The notes: generated by a model from the letters alone, not told the origin. A DNA stretch of 8,115 nt from Fidelibacterota bacterium UBA2986 (GCA_002346675.1 DEAI01000023.1:553-8667); one strand, 5' to 3'; shown: positions 1 through 6,687, numbered from the stretch's first letter. Translations and numbers: made by a program.

Positions 1-53
1 AGAGCACCGGTCTCCAAAACCGGGGGTTGCGGGTTCGATTCCTGCCTCTCCTG
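1..53 (+). tRNA. tRNA-Trp (anticodon CCA), 5' end outside the window
   Basis: This is the 3' part of a tryptophan tRNA. The anticodon stem pairs 7-11 with 19-23 around a seven-base loop (12-18), with anticodon CCA at 14-16. The variable loop is about 24-28. The T stem is 29-33 with 41-45 around TTCGATT. The 3' acceptor strand is 46-52 and the discriminator is G53, as usual for bacterial tRNA-Trp. The bases after G53 are CGAT, so CCA is not encoded and must be added by the CCA-adding enzyme. The 5' acceptor arm and most of the D arm lie before the window. A tRNA-Trp just before secE is a common bacterial arrangement, often downstream of tuf, which cannot be seen here. Confidence 0.95.
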
Positions 54-63
54 CGATAATGTG

Positions 64-246
64 ATGATAAAAAAAATAAAAAAATTTTCGGTAGAAGTTC
101 AGACAGAAATGAAAAAGGTTTCCTGGCCTACATGGGGGGAATTGAAAGGAGCAACGTATGTTGTATTGTGCATGGCGGTTTTAGTAGCTGTCTTTCTGTT
201 TGTTATAGATTTGATTTTAAATAGAATTATGAATTTTATTCTGTGA
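64..246 (+). CDS. secE: Preprotein translocase subunit SecE
   Basis: SecE is the small essential membrane subunit that clamps SecY in the SecYEG protein-export channel. The product has 60 residues (61 if the adjoining GTG at 61 is used), the usual size of the short single-span SecE found outside Enterobacteria. It has a basic N-terminus, then the conserved amphipathic region with E-MKKVSWPTWGEL at about residues 15-27, then one hydrophobic segment at about 30-56. ATG at 64 is preferred over GTG at 61 on codon type alone, because neither has a Shine-Dalgarno sequence. The gene starts only 10 bases after the tRNA ends. The first codons are very A-rich (runs of eight and seven A). The stop lies one base before the nusG start. 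Confidence 0.93.
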   Translation: MIKKIKKFSVEVQTEMKKVSWPTWGELKGATYVVLCMAVLVAVFLFVIDLILNRIMNFIL

Positions 247-247
247 G

Positions 248-775
248 ATGAATTGGTATTCTATACGTGTTATTTCCGGTAAGGAAAAAAAGATTCAAGA
301 ATTAATCAATTGGGAAATTGAGGATAATAATCTTCAAGAAGAAATTAAGGAAGTATTTGTTCCAACAGAGAAAATTGTAGAGATGAAGGATGGAAGAAAA
401 AAGATTAGGACTAAAGTGTTTTTCCCGGGCTATATTTTGCTAAAAATGGATTTAAATAATCAAACCAGGCACTTGATTGAAAACATGTCCAATGTGCTTA
501 ATTTTGTTGGTTCAAGGGGTAAGCCGCAAGCTATGAAACCCGAGGAAATTACCAGAATTTTAGGTGTCGTTGAGCAAGGAGAGACTCAGGATAATATTAA
601 GCATCCCTTTAAGGTTGGCGACTCAATTCGAGTGGTTGATGGTCCGTTTATGGATTTTTCCGGTTTTATTCAAGAGATAAATAATGAAAAACAAAAGTTA
701 AAAGTTTCTGTTAGTATTTTTGGAAGACCTACTCCAATTGAATTGGATTATTTACAAGTTGAAATAGAAAAATAG
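248..775 (+). CDS. nusG: Transcription termination/antitermination factor NusG
   Basis: NusG binds the clamp of RNA polymerase during elongation, modulates pausing, and links RNA polymerase to Rho or to the ribosomal protein S10. At 175 residues it has the usual two-domain length. The NGN domain covers about residues 1-110 and begins MNWYSIRVISGKE. It includes VFVPTEKIVE at 36-45 and the FFPGY motif at 58-62. A linker leads to a C-terminal KOW domain at about 120-173, with VGDSIRVVDGPFMDFSG and a conserved FGRPTPIELDYLQVE ending. The KOW region resembles Bacteroidota/FCB NusG as I recall it. The start follows the secE stop by one base and has no recognisable Shine-Dalgarno, so translation is probably coupled to secE. 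No large insertion is seen. Confidence 0.97.
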   Translation: MNWYSIRVISGKEKKIQELINWEIEDNNLQEEIKEVFVPTEKIVEMKDGRKKIRTKVFFPGYILLKMDLNNQTRHLIENMSNVLNFVGSRGKPQAMKPEEITRILGVVEQGETQDNIKHPFKVGDSIRVVDGPFMDFSGFIQEINNEKQKLKVSVSIFGRPTPIELDYLQVEIEK

Positions 776-784
776 AGCAAAAAT

Positions 785-1210
785 ATGGCTAAAAAAATTA
801 TTGGATTTATAAAATTGCAAATTCCTGCTGGGCAGGCAAATCCTGCGCCACCAGTTGGTCCTGCACTTGGGCAGCAGGGTGTAAATATTATGGAATTTTG
901 CAAGGCATTTAACGCTGCTACGCAAGATCAGCCAGGAATGATAATTCCGGTGGAAATTACTGTTTATGCAGACAGAAGTTTTACATTTATCACCAAAACT
1001 CCTCCTGCGTCAACTCTGTTAAAAAAAGCAGCTAAATTATCAAAGGGTTCCGGTGAGCCAAATAAAGAAAAAGTTGGAACAGTTTCTCTTAAAGATTTAG
1101 AAGAGATCGCAGTATTGAAAATGAAAGACTTAAATGCAAATACACTAGAATCGGCTGTTCAGATGATACGAGGGACTGCTGTTAGTATGGGAATTGAAGT
1201 ATCAGGTTAA
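785..1210 (+). CDS. rplK: 50S ribosomal protein L11
   Basis: L11 binds 23S rRNA helices 43/44 in the GTPase-associated centre, where elongation factors and thiostrepton act. It is also needed for RelA-type sensing of uncharged tRNA. The 141-residue length matches the family. The N-terminal domain carries the proline-rich segment around residues 13-30 (IPAGQANPAPPVGPALGQ), the site of thiostrepton-resistance changes in other bacteria. The C-terminal RNA-binding domain follows from about residue 73, with KTPPASTLLKKAAKL and an ending like MIRGTAVSMGIEV. The intact prolines predict a normal thiostrepton site. Only nine bases separate it from nusG and the ribosome-binding signal is weak. That spacer has no room for the L1-binding operator that precedes rplK in E. 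coli. Confidence 0.98.
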   Translation: MAKKIIGFIKLQIPAGQANPAPPVGPALGQQGVNIMEFCKAFNAATQDQPGMIIPVEITVYADRSFTFITKTPPASTLLKKAAKLSKGSGEPNKEKVGTVSLKDLEEIAVLKMKDLNANTLESAVQMIRGTAVSMGIEVSG

Positions 1211-1228
1211 TTCAGGCTAAAGGGTATT

Positions 1229-1918
1229 ATGAAAACATCAAAGTCAAAAAGGGTTGCAGAAGAGCAGATCGATAGAATGAGTTCTTATTCTCTCAGCGAA
1301 GCTGTAAGTCTCATGAAAAAAGCATCTTATGCTAAATTTGACGAGTCGGTTGACTTGTCAATCAATCTTGGAGTTGATCCCCGCCATGCTGATCAGAATA
1401 TTCGGGTTACAACTGGTTTGCCTAATGGAACAGGTAAGTCGGTGAAGATATTAGTAATTACAAACGAGTCTAAATTTAAAGAAGCTGAAGATGCGGGAGC
1501 AGATTATGTTGGAAACAAGGAGTATTTAGAAAAACTAAAAACAGGTTGGGGAGAAGTTGAAAAAATTGTAGCTACGCCAGATATGATGGGAGAGTTGGGT
1601 AAGTTAGGTAAAATATTGGGTCCCAAGGGATTGATGCCAAACCCTAAAAGTGGAACTGTTACCAATGAAATTGGAGATGCTGTAAAAGAGTTGAAGGCAG
1701 GTAAAGTTGAGTTGCGTGTGGAAAAAACAGGTATCATACATGTTTCGTGTGGAAAGGTATCGTTTGACGCAGATGCTATTGTTGAAAATGTTAAAGAAAT
1801 ATATTCTACTATAATGAAAGCAAGGCCTCCTGCGGTTAAGGGGCAGTATTTTAAAAAAATGACAATATCGTCCACTATGGGTCCCGGGATAAAAGTTGAT
1901 TATTCAAGCATAAGGTAA
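1229..1918 (+). CDS. rplA: 50S ribosomal protein L1
   Basis: L1 binds helices 76-78 of 23S rRNA, forms the mobile L1 stalk that moves deacylated tRNA through the E site, and in many bacteria represses its own operon by binding mRNA. The product has 229 residues, the normal length. The family signature is intact at about residues 127-144 (LGKILGPKGLMPNPKSGT). The C-terminal part of domain I contains KARPPAVKGQYFKKMTISSTMGPGIKVD. The loop at 57-70 reads QNIRVTTGLPNGTGK, whereas most bacterial L1 proteins, as recalled, have an R-G-T-V-type loop before LPxGTGK. The Shine-Dalgarno is AAAGGG at 1219-1224, four bases before the ATG. The stop lies three bases before rplJ. Confidence 0.98.
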   Translation: MKTSKSKRVAEEQIDRMSSYSLSEAVSLMKKASYAKFDESVDLSINLGVDPRHADQNIRVTTGLPNGTGKSVKILVITNESKFKEAEDAGADYVGNKEYLEKLKTGWGEVEKIVATPDMMGELGKLGKILGPKGLMPNPKSGTVTNEIGDAVKELKAGKVELRVEKTGIIHVSCGKVSFDADAIVENVKEIYSTIMKARPPAVKGQYFKKMTISSTMGPGIKVDYSSIR

Positions 1919-1921
1919 AAC

Positions 1922-2440
1922 ATGCCAAGTATATTTAATAAAAAACAGGTTGTAGAGTTAACAGAAAAGCTGGAAAAAGCTAAAGCAATTTATTTCACAG
2001 ACTATCTAGGATTAGATGTGAGCAGCATTACTGAATTGAGAAAGGAATTTTTTGATAGTGAGGTAGAATTTCGTGTGGCTAAAAATACTCTAATAAAGCT
2101 AGCCGCTGAGAAAAATAAAATTAATGGGTTAGATAGTTTTCTATCAGGTCCAACTGCTCTTGCAATCTCTTATGATGAGCCAACGAAACCGGCGGGGATC
2201 TTAAAAAAATTTAATAAGAGTTATGATAAGCCAGAAGTTAAGGGAATATTATTTGAAGGGAAAGTGCTAGATGGTGAGCAGTTTGATAAAATTGCTTCCT
2301 TGCCAACTAGAGAAGAGCTGCTTTCTAGTTTTGTTGGAACAGTTCAAAGTCCGATGACTGGAGTAGTAAGAATATTAAATGCACCTATGGTTAATTTTGT
2401 AGGTGTTTTGACAGGTTTAAAAGATTCAAAAAACAATTAA
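1922..2440 (+). CDS. rplJ: 50S ribosomal protein L10
   Basis: L10 is the base of the ribosomal stalk. Its N-terminal domain binds 23S rRNA next to L11, and its long C-terminal helix carries the L12 dimers that recruit translation factors. The 172-residue product starts with a typical segment (VELTEKLEKAKAIYFTDYLGL) and has the conserved FRVAKNTLIKLAAE at about 50-63 and GPTALAISYDEP at 77-87. The L12-binding helix is about residues 142-168. The AAGG at 1912-1915, inside the last codons of rplA, can serve as ribosome-binding site with six-base spacing. With three bases between the genes, a dedicated L10-L12 autoregulatory leader would have to lie inside rplA or be missing. The gene ends with tandem stops TAATAA (2438-2443). 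Confidence 0.97.
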   Translation: MPSIFNKKQVVELTEKLEKAKAIYFTDYLGLDVSSITELRKEFFDSEVEFRVAKNTLIKLAAEKNKINGLDSFLSGPTALAISYDEPTKPAGILKKFNKSYDKPEVKGILFEGKVLDGEQFDKIASLPTREELLSSFVGTVQSPMTGVVRILNAPMVNFVGVLTGLKDSKNN

Positions 2441-2448
2441 TAAATCGT

Positions 2449-2455
2449 AAAGGAG
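2449..2455 (+). promoter_or_regulatory. Strong ribosome-binding site of rplL
   Basis: AAAGGAG lies eight bases before the rplL ATG, at good spacing. It is clearly stronger than the sites of secE, nusG and rplK. This fits the need for L12 in several copies per ribosome while other stalk proteins are single-copy (known for the family); the link to site strength is inferred. Confidence 0.8.
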
Positions 2456-2463
2456 TTAATCAA

Positions 2464-2841
2464 ATGGCTGTAACAAGAGATGATGTTTTATCGTACCTTG
2501 AAAACTCAAATATGGTTGAGATTTCAGAGTTAATAAAAGATATCGAAGATAAGTTTGGTGTTACTGCTGCTGCACCGGTAGCTGCCGTAGCTGCACCTGC
2601 TGATGGAGGAGGTGCTGCTGCTGAAGAAAAAACAGAATTTGATGTTGTATTGTCAGAAATAGGTCAGCAGAAAATCAATGTGATAAAGGTTGTACGTGGT
2701 ATTACTAGTTTGGGCTTAAAAGAAGCAAAAGAGCTGGTTGACAATGCTCCCAAGCCAGTGAAAGAAGGCGTGAGTCAGGCTGAAGCGGATGAAATTAAAG
2801 CACAGCTTGAAGAAGCGGGTGCAACTGTAGAGGTGAAATAA
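2464..2841 (+). CDS. rplL: 50S ribosomal protein L7/L12
   Basis: L12 is the multi-copy stalk protein that recruits and activates translational GTPases such as EF-Tu and EF-G. The 125-residue length is normal. The N-terminal dimerisation and L10-binding domain is about residues 1-33. A flexible Ala/Gly/Pro hinge follows at about 34-54 (TAAAPVAAVAAPADGGGAAA). The globular C-terminal factor-binding domain spans about 57-125, with EFDVVLSEIGQQKINVIKVVRGITSLGLKEAKELVD and the helix-rich end. The low-complexity hinge is normal for this family. The gene has the second-strongest ribosome-binding site of the window, after rpoB. The 57-base spacer before rpoB is the longest non-coding gap here. Confidence 0.98.
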   Translation: MAVTRDDVLSYLENSNMVEISELIKDIEDKFGVTAAAPVAAVAAPADGGGAAAEEKTEFDVVLSEIGQQKINVIKVVRGITSLGLKEAKELVDNAPKPVKEGVSQAEADEIKAQLEEAGATVEVK

Positions 2842-2883
2842 ATTCAAATTTGAATAATTTCAATTATATTCTTTTTAATTCAA
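2842..2883 (+). repeat. AT-rich inverted repeats in the rplL–rpoB spacer
   Basis: ATTCAAATTTGAAT at 2842-2855 is a perfect 14-base palindrome just after the rplL stop. The TTGAA in it (2850-2854) can pair with any of three TTCAA copies, at 2843-2847, 2859-2863 and 2879-2883, the last two bases before the rpoB ribosome-binding site. The stems are short and AT-only apart from one G-C pair, so they would be weak. In E. coli this spacer holds an attenuator and an RNase III site; a similar role here is only a possibility. The T run at 2872-2876 does not directly follow a stable stem, so this is not a convincing terminator. Confidence 0.45.
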
Positions 2884-2884
2884 T

Positions 2885-2893
2885 AAAAGGAGG
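2885..2893 (+). promoter_or_regulatory. Ribosome-binding site that fixes the rpoB TTG start
   Basis: AAAAGGAGG is a near-perfect Shine-Dalgarno five bases before TTG at 2899. An in-frame TAA at 2884-2886 blocks any upstream start. No in-frame ATG appears until well inside conserved sequence. Together these make TTG at 2899 the only reasonable start. Confidence 0.9.
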
Positions 2894-2898
2894 CTTCC

Positions 2899-5800
2899 TT
2901 GAAAGCCAGTAGCTCTAATCACAATAATCGGATTTCTTTCCAAAAGATACCTTTTTTTGTAGATCTTCCTGATCTTTTAGATCTTCAAAAAGAATCGTAT
3001 CAGAAATTTTTGCAAGAGGAGGACTCTGAAGAAGAAAGGCGACCCGTTGGTCTTGAGGGTGTATTTAGAAATGTATTCCCTATTGAAGATGCACATCGAA
3101 ATTATATACTTGAATATAAAAGTTATTTTTTGGCAAAGCCAAAATATACTGGTGAAGAATGTATTGATCGAGGTGTTACCTATTCTGCTCCTTTGAAAGT
3201 GCGACTTATTCTTCATATTACCGATGAGGAGAACCGTAATAAATATCTTCAATCTATTGAAGAGGATGTGTATTTTGGTCATATTCCGTATATGACAGAA
3301 AAGGGAACATTTATTATTAATGGTGCTGAAAGGGTTGTTGTTTCTCAGTTGCATCGCTCTCCGGGGGTCTTTTTTGATGATTCAATTCATCCAAATGGAA
3401 CTCGATTATTTCAGGCTAGAATAATACCTATTCGTGGGTCATGGGTGGACTTTACAACTGATATCAATGATAGTTTATTTGTCATTATTGACCGCCGCAG
3501 AAAGTTTCCGGCCACAATGTTGTTAAGATGTCTAGGTTTTTCTTCAAATTCAGATATTTTTAAGGCATTTAAATGTATTGTTTCAATAGATATAACTAGA
3601 AAGAAAGCGGAACAGTATATAGGGGCCACAATCGTTGATGATGTTGTAAATGAGCAAACTGGCGAAATTCTGTATGAAAGTAATACGGAAGTGGATTCTG
3701 AGGTAATCTCTAATTTGTTAGAAGCGAAGATAAAGACCATTGAAGTAGTTGATGGAAATAAAAACTTTGACTCACAGTTAATTTTAAATACGATTGCTAA
3801 AGATCCATCTCACAACACAGAAGAAGCTCTAGCGATGGTCTATCAATTAATACGATCAAGTGAGCCTCCGAACCTTGAAACTGCTCAAAAATTTATTGAA
3901 AGAATGTTTTTCAGTCCTAAAAAATATGATTTGGGGCAAGTGGGTAGATATAGATTGAACCAACAGTTTGATTTGGATATAGATGTTGAAGACACTGTAT
4001 TGACCATAGATGATATCATCAAAGTGATTTTATTTCTTATTGAAATGAGGAAAGGTGAACGAGGTACCGATGATATAGATCATTTAGGAAATCGGAGAGT
4101 CCGTACAGTTGGAGAGCAGTTGAGGGATCAATTTAATGTTGCTCTTAGTCGTATGTTGCGTACTATTTATGAAAGGATGAATCTGAGAGAGTCTGAGTCA
4201 ATTACTCCTCAAGATTTGATTAATTCTCGTGTTGTTACAACTGTGGTAAATACTTTTTTTGGAACAAGTCAGTTGAGTCAATTTGGTGACCAGACAAATC
4301 CTCTTGCTGAAGTTACGCATAAAAGGAGAATTTCTGCTTTGGGTCCTGGAGGGTTAACTAGGGAGCGTGCTGGATTTGAAGTTCGTGATGTCCATTATAC
4401 GCATTATGGACGGCTGTGTCCAATTGAGACTCCGGAAGGTCCCAATATTGGATTAATCTCTTCTTTAGCTATGATGGCAAAAATTAATAAGCACGGTTTT
4501 ATTGAGGCTCCTTACCGAAGGGTAAGTAAGGAGTCAGAGTTAGCTATAGCTACTCACGAAATAGAATATCTATCAGCCGATGATGAGGATAGAGTTTTGA
4601 TTGCTCAGTCCAATGCTAAATTGGATAAAAAAGATAAGCTAGTTGATGATATGTTGAGAGGTAGAATTAAGGGCGATTTCCCTGTTGTAAGGCCTCAAGA
4701 AGTAGATTATATGGATGTATCTCCGAATCAAATTTTGAGTGTTGCTGCAGCTTTAATTCCGTTTCTTGAGCATGATGATGCAAATCGTGCCCTGATGGGA
4801 TCAAATATGCAAAGACAGTCTGTTCCCTTGATGAGGCCATCTGCCCCTTTGGTTGGGACTGGTCTTGAGAAAGTTGTAGCGAGAGATTCTAGGGCGTGTT
4901 TGGCTGCTCCAGCTAACGGGGAGATTCTTTGGGTTGATTCAGAAAGAATTGTTCTTAAGACTGAAGAGGTTCCAGATTCACTTCGGTTGGTGAAAACTGA
5001 TAATGTAATTGAAATAAAATTAAAAAAATATCTCAGATCTAATCAAAACACCTGTCATAATCAAAGGCCGCTTGTAAAGGAAGGAGATTTGGTAAGGGCT
5101 GGAGATGTGATTGCAGATGGTGCATCCAGTGAAAAAGGAGAACTGGCTTTAGGGCAAAATGTTACTGTAGCATTTATGCCGTGGAGGGGATATAATTTTG
5201 AGGATGCAATTGTTATAAGTGAAAGGTTAGTTAAAGATGATTTGTTTACCTCTATACATATAAATGAAGTAGATCTTGAGGTACGAGATACCAAGAGAGG
5301 TGAGGAAGAACTTACAGCAGAAATACCAAATGTCAGTGAGGATGCAACTAAAGATATAGATGAAAACGGTATAGTTAGAGTTGGGGCAAAGATTAGAGAA
5401 GGGGATATAATTATTGGAAAAGTAACTCCTAAGGGTGAAACAGATCCTACTCCTGAAGAAAAATTACTGCGAGCGATTTTTGGTGAAAAGGCTGGTGATG
5501 TGAAGGATGCATCTAAAAGGGCAACCCCAGGCGTTCGTGGAGTAGTTATAAATACTAAATTATTTGAAAAGCATGTAAGAAGATCTCGGGCGGATGATAG
5601 GAAGAAAATACTAAATTATCAGAAAAAGGCCAGAGAAGAAAAGACAGTGTTGTTGGGTGCTCGTGATTCGAAAATAATTGAATTGATGAAATCTCAGATT
5701 TCCTCAGGAATTAAAGATAGGTCCAGCGGAAGGACCTTGATAAAAAAGGGGACAAAGCTTACAATTAAACGTTTAAAAACTTATGATTTAGAAAGGTTTA

Positions 5801-6675
5801 GTCAAGAATCTCCTTGGATTGAGAATGGTGAAGTATGGGATAAAATCCGGATAATGTGGCGGTCATTCAGAAAAGAATGGCAAAGGATAGAGTCTCAATT
5901 GGAAAGGGACGTATTTACTCTAAAAATTGGAGATGAGCTGCAACCGGGAATTTTACGTTTAGCAAAAGTATATATTGCTAATAAGCGAAAGATACTTGTA
6001 GGTGATAAAATGGCTGGCCGTCATGGAAATAAGGGTGTTGTGGCAGCTATCGTTCCAGAGGAAGATATGCCGTTTATGGAAGATGGAAAGACTGTTGACA
6101 TAATTTTGAATCCCTTGGGTGTGCCTTCCAGAATGAACCTTGGGCAGTTGTATGAAACTATGTTGGGATGGTCTGCAGATATATTGGGATTAAAGTATGA
6201 AACTCCTGTGTTTAATGGAGCTTCTCCAGAAGAGGTTGAAGGTGAACTCAAAAAGGCAAATTTACCGGTTTCCGGAAAAGCGTCTCTTATTGATGGGAGA
6301 ACCGGTGAATATTTTGAAAATCCAATTACAGTCGGAAATATTTATATGATGAAACTGAGTCATATGGTAGAGGATAAAATGCATGCAAGATCTACTGGTC
6401 CATATTCCTTGATAACTCAACAGCCTCTTGGTGGAAAAGCTCAATTCGGAGGGCAACGGTTTGGTGAAATGGAAGTTTGGGCGCTTGAGGCTTATGGTGC
6501 TGCTCATACATTGCAGGAAGTTCTAACAGTGAAATCTGATGATGTTGATGGAAGGTCAAGAGTATATAATTCTCTAGTTAAAGGTGAGGATATGCCAAGT
6601 ATTGGTACTCCTGAATCTTTCCATGTGCTCATTAAGGAATTGCAGGGACTCGGTTTGGAAATTGAATTAGATTAA
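2899..6675 (+). CDS. rpoB: DNA-directed RNA polymerase subunit beta
   Basis: RpoB forms one pincer and part of the active centre of RNA polymerase. The 1258-residue protein is intact. The N-terminal lobes include GTFIINGAERVVVSQLHRSPGVFFD at about 135-159. The rifampicin pocket spans about 458-485, with Q461, D464, H474, R477 and S479 matching the usual sensitive residues but Gly at 463. The nucleotide-site motif MPWRGYNFEDAIVISE begins at 760, and E768/D769 match the E. coli E813/D814 pair. Residues about 890-1010 form a charged, probably helical insertion, absent from Bacillus-type beta and located like the E. coli beta insertion i9. GDKMAGRHGNKG begins at 1035, with the two active-site lysines K1037 and K1045. 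The C-terminal clamp region starts QPLGGKAQFGGQRFGEMEVWALEAYGA at 1175. The start is TTG. rpoC follows after 12 bases. Confidence 0.99.
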   Translation: MKASSSNHNNRISFQKIPFFVDLPDLLDLQKESYQKFLQEEDSEEERRPVGLEGVFRNVFPIEDAHRNYILEYKSYFLAKPKYTGEECIDRGVTYSAPLKVRLILHITDEENRNKYLQSIEEDVYFGHIPYMTEKGTFIINGAERVVVSQLHRSPGVFFDDSIHPNGTRLFQARIIPIRGSWVDFTTDINDSLFVIIDRRRKFPATMLLRCLGFSSNSDIFKAFKCIVSIDITRKKAEQYIGATIVDDVVNEQTGEILYESNTEVDSEVISNLLEAKIKTIEVVDGNKNFDSQLILNTIAKDPSHNTEEALAMVYQLIRSSEPPNLETAQKFIERMFFSPKKYDLGQVGRYRLNQQFDLDIDVEDTVLTIDDIIKVILFLIEMRKGERGTDDIDHLGNRRVRTVGEQLRDQFNVALSRMLRTIYERMNLRESESITPQDLINSRVVTTVVNTFFGTSQLSQFGDQTNPLAEVTHKRRISALGPGGLTRERAGFEVRDVHYTHYGRLCPIETPEGPNIGLISSLAMMAKINKHGFIEAPYRRVSKESELAIATHEIEYLSADDEDRVLIAQSNAKLDKKDKLVDDMLRGRIKGDFPVVRPQEVDYMDVSPNQILSVAAALIPFLEHDDANRALMGSNMQRQSVPLMRPSAPLVGTGLEKVVARDSRACLAAPANGEILWVDSERIVLKTEEVPDSLRLVKTDNVIEIKLKKYLRSNQNTCHNQRPLVKEGDLVRAGDVIADGASSEKGELALGQNVTVAFMPWRGYNFEDAIVISERLVKDDLFTSIHINEVDLEVRDTKRGEEELTAEIPNVSEDATKDIDENGIVRVGAKIREGDIIIGKVTPKGETDPTPEEKLLRAIFGEKAGDVKDASKRATPGVRGVVINTKLFEKHVRRSRADDRKKILNYQKKAREEKTVLLGARDSKIIELMKSQISSGIKDRSSGRTLIKKGTKLTIKRLKTYDLERFSQESPWIENGEVWDKIRIMWRSFRKEWQRIESQLERDVFTLKIGDELQPGILRLAKVYIANKRKILVGDKMAGRHGNKGVVAAIVPEEDMPFMEDGKTVDIILNPLGVPSRMNLGQLYETMLGWSADILGLKYETPVFNGASPEEVEGELKKANLPVSGKASLIDGRTGEYFENPITVGNIYMMKLSHMVEDKMHARSTGPYSLITQQPLGGKAQFGGQRFGEMEVWALEAYGAAHTLQEVLTVKSDDVDGRSRVYNSLVKGEDMPSIGTPESFHVLIKELQGLGLEIELD

Positions 6676-6682
6676 GGGAGAG
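6676..6682 (+). promoter_or_regulatory. Ribosome-binding site that fixes the rpoC TTG start
   Basis: GGGAGAG follows the rpoB stop directly. Its GGAG core (6677-6680) sits seven bases before TTG at 6688. The rpoB stop codon is in frame with rpoC, so nothing upstream can serve as a start. The next in-frame ATG lies far inside conserved RpoC sequence. Confidence 0.8.
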
Positions 6683-6687
6683 TAGAT

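Noticed and set aside
1504..1875. Minus-strand open frame of 123 codons inside rplA
   Set aside because: It lies fully within a clear L1 gene, has no recognisable protein features, and looks like a reverse-strand shadow of its codons.
1882..1889. GC-rich palindrome TCCCGGGA near the end of rplA, considered as a regulatory hairpin for rplJ
   Set aside because: It is explained by the conserved Met-Gly-Pro-Gly-Ile codons of L1, and eight self-complementary bases without a loop make a poor hairpin.
2842..2876. Intrinsic terminator after rplL
   Set aside because: The palindrome gives only a weak AT stem and the T run is about 16 bases further on, so it lacks the stable stem plus U-tract form.
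2850..2879. Possible sigma70-type promoter before rpoB (TTGAAT, 18 bases, TTTAAT)
   Set aside because: The match is only moderate in very AT-rich DNA, and transcription would start at or inside the ribosome-binding site. Read-through from rplL is simpler.
2977..3740. Minus-strand open frames inside rpoB (2977-3354, 3411-3740)
   Set aside because: They lie opposite conserved RpoB sequence and their translations show low-complexity, non-family sequence. The same applies to those at 5061-5294, 6021-6251 and 6262-6507.
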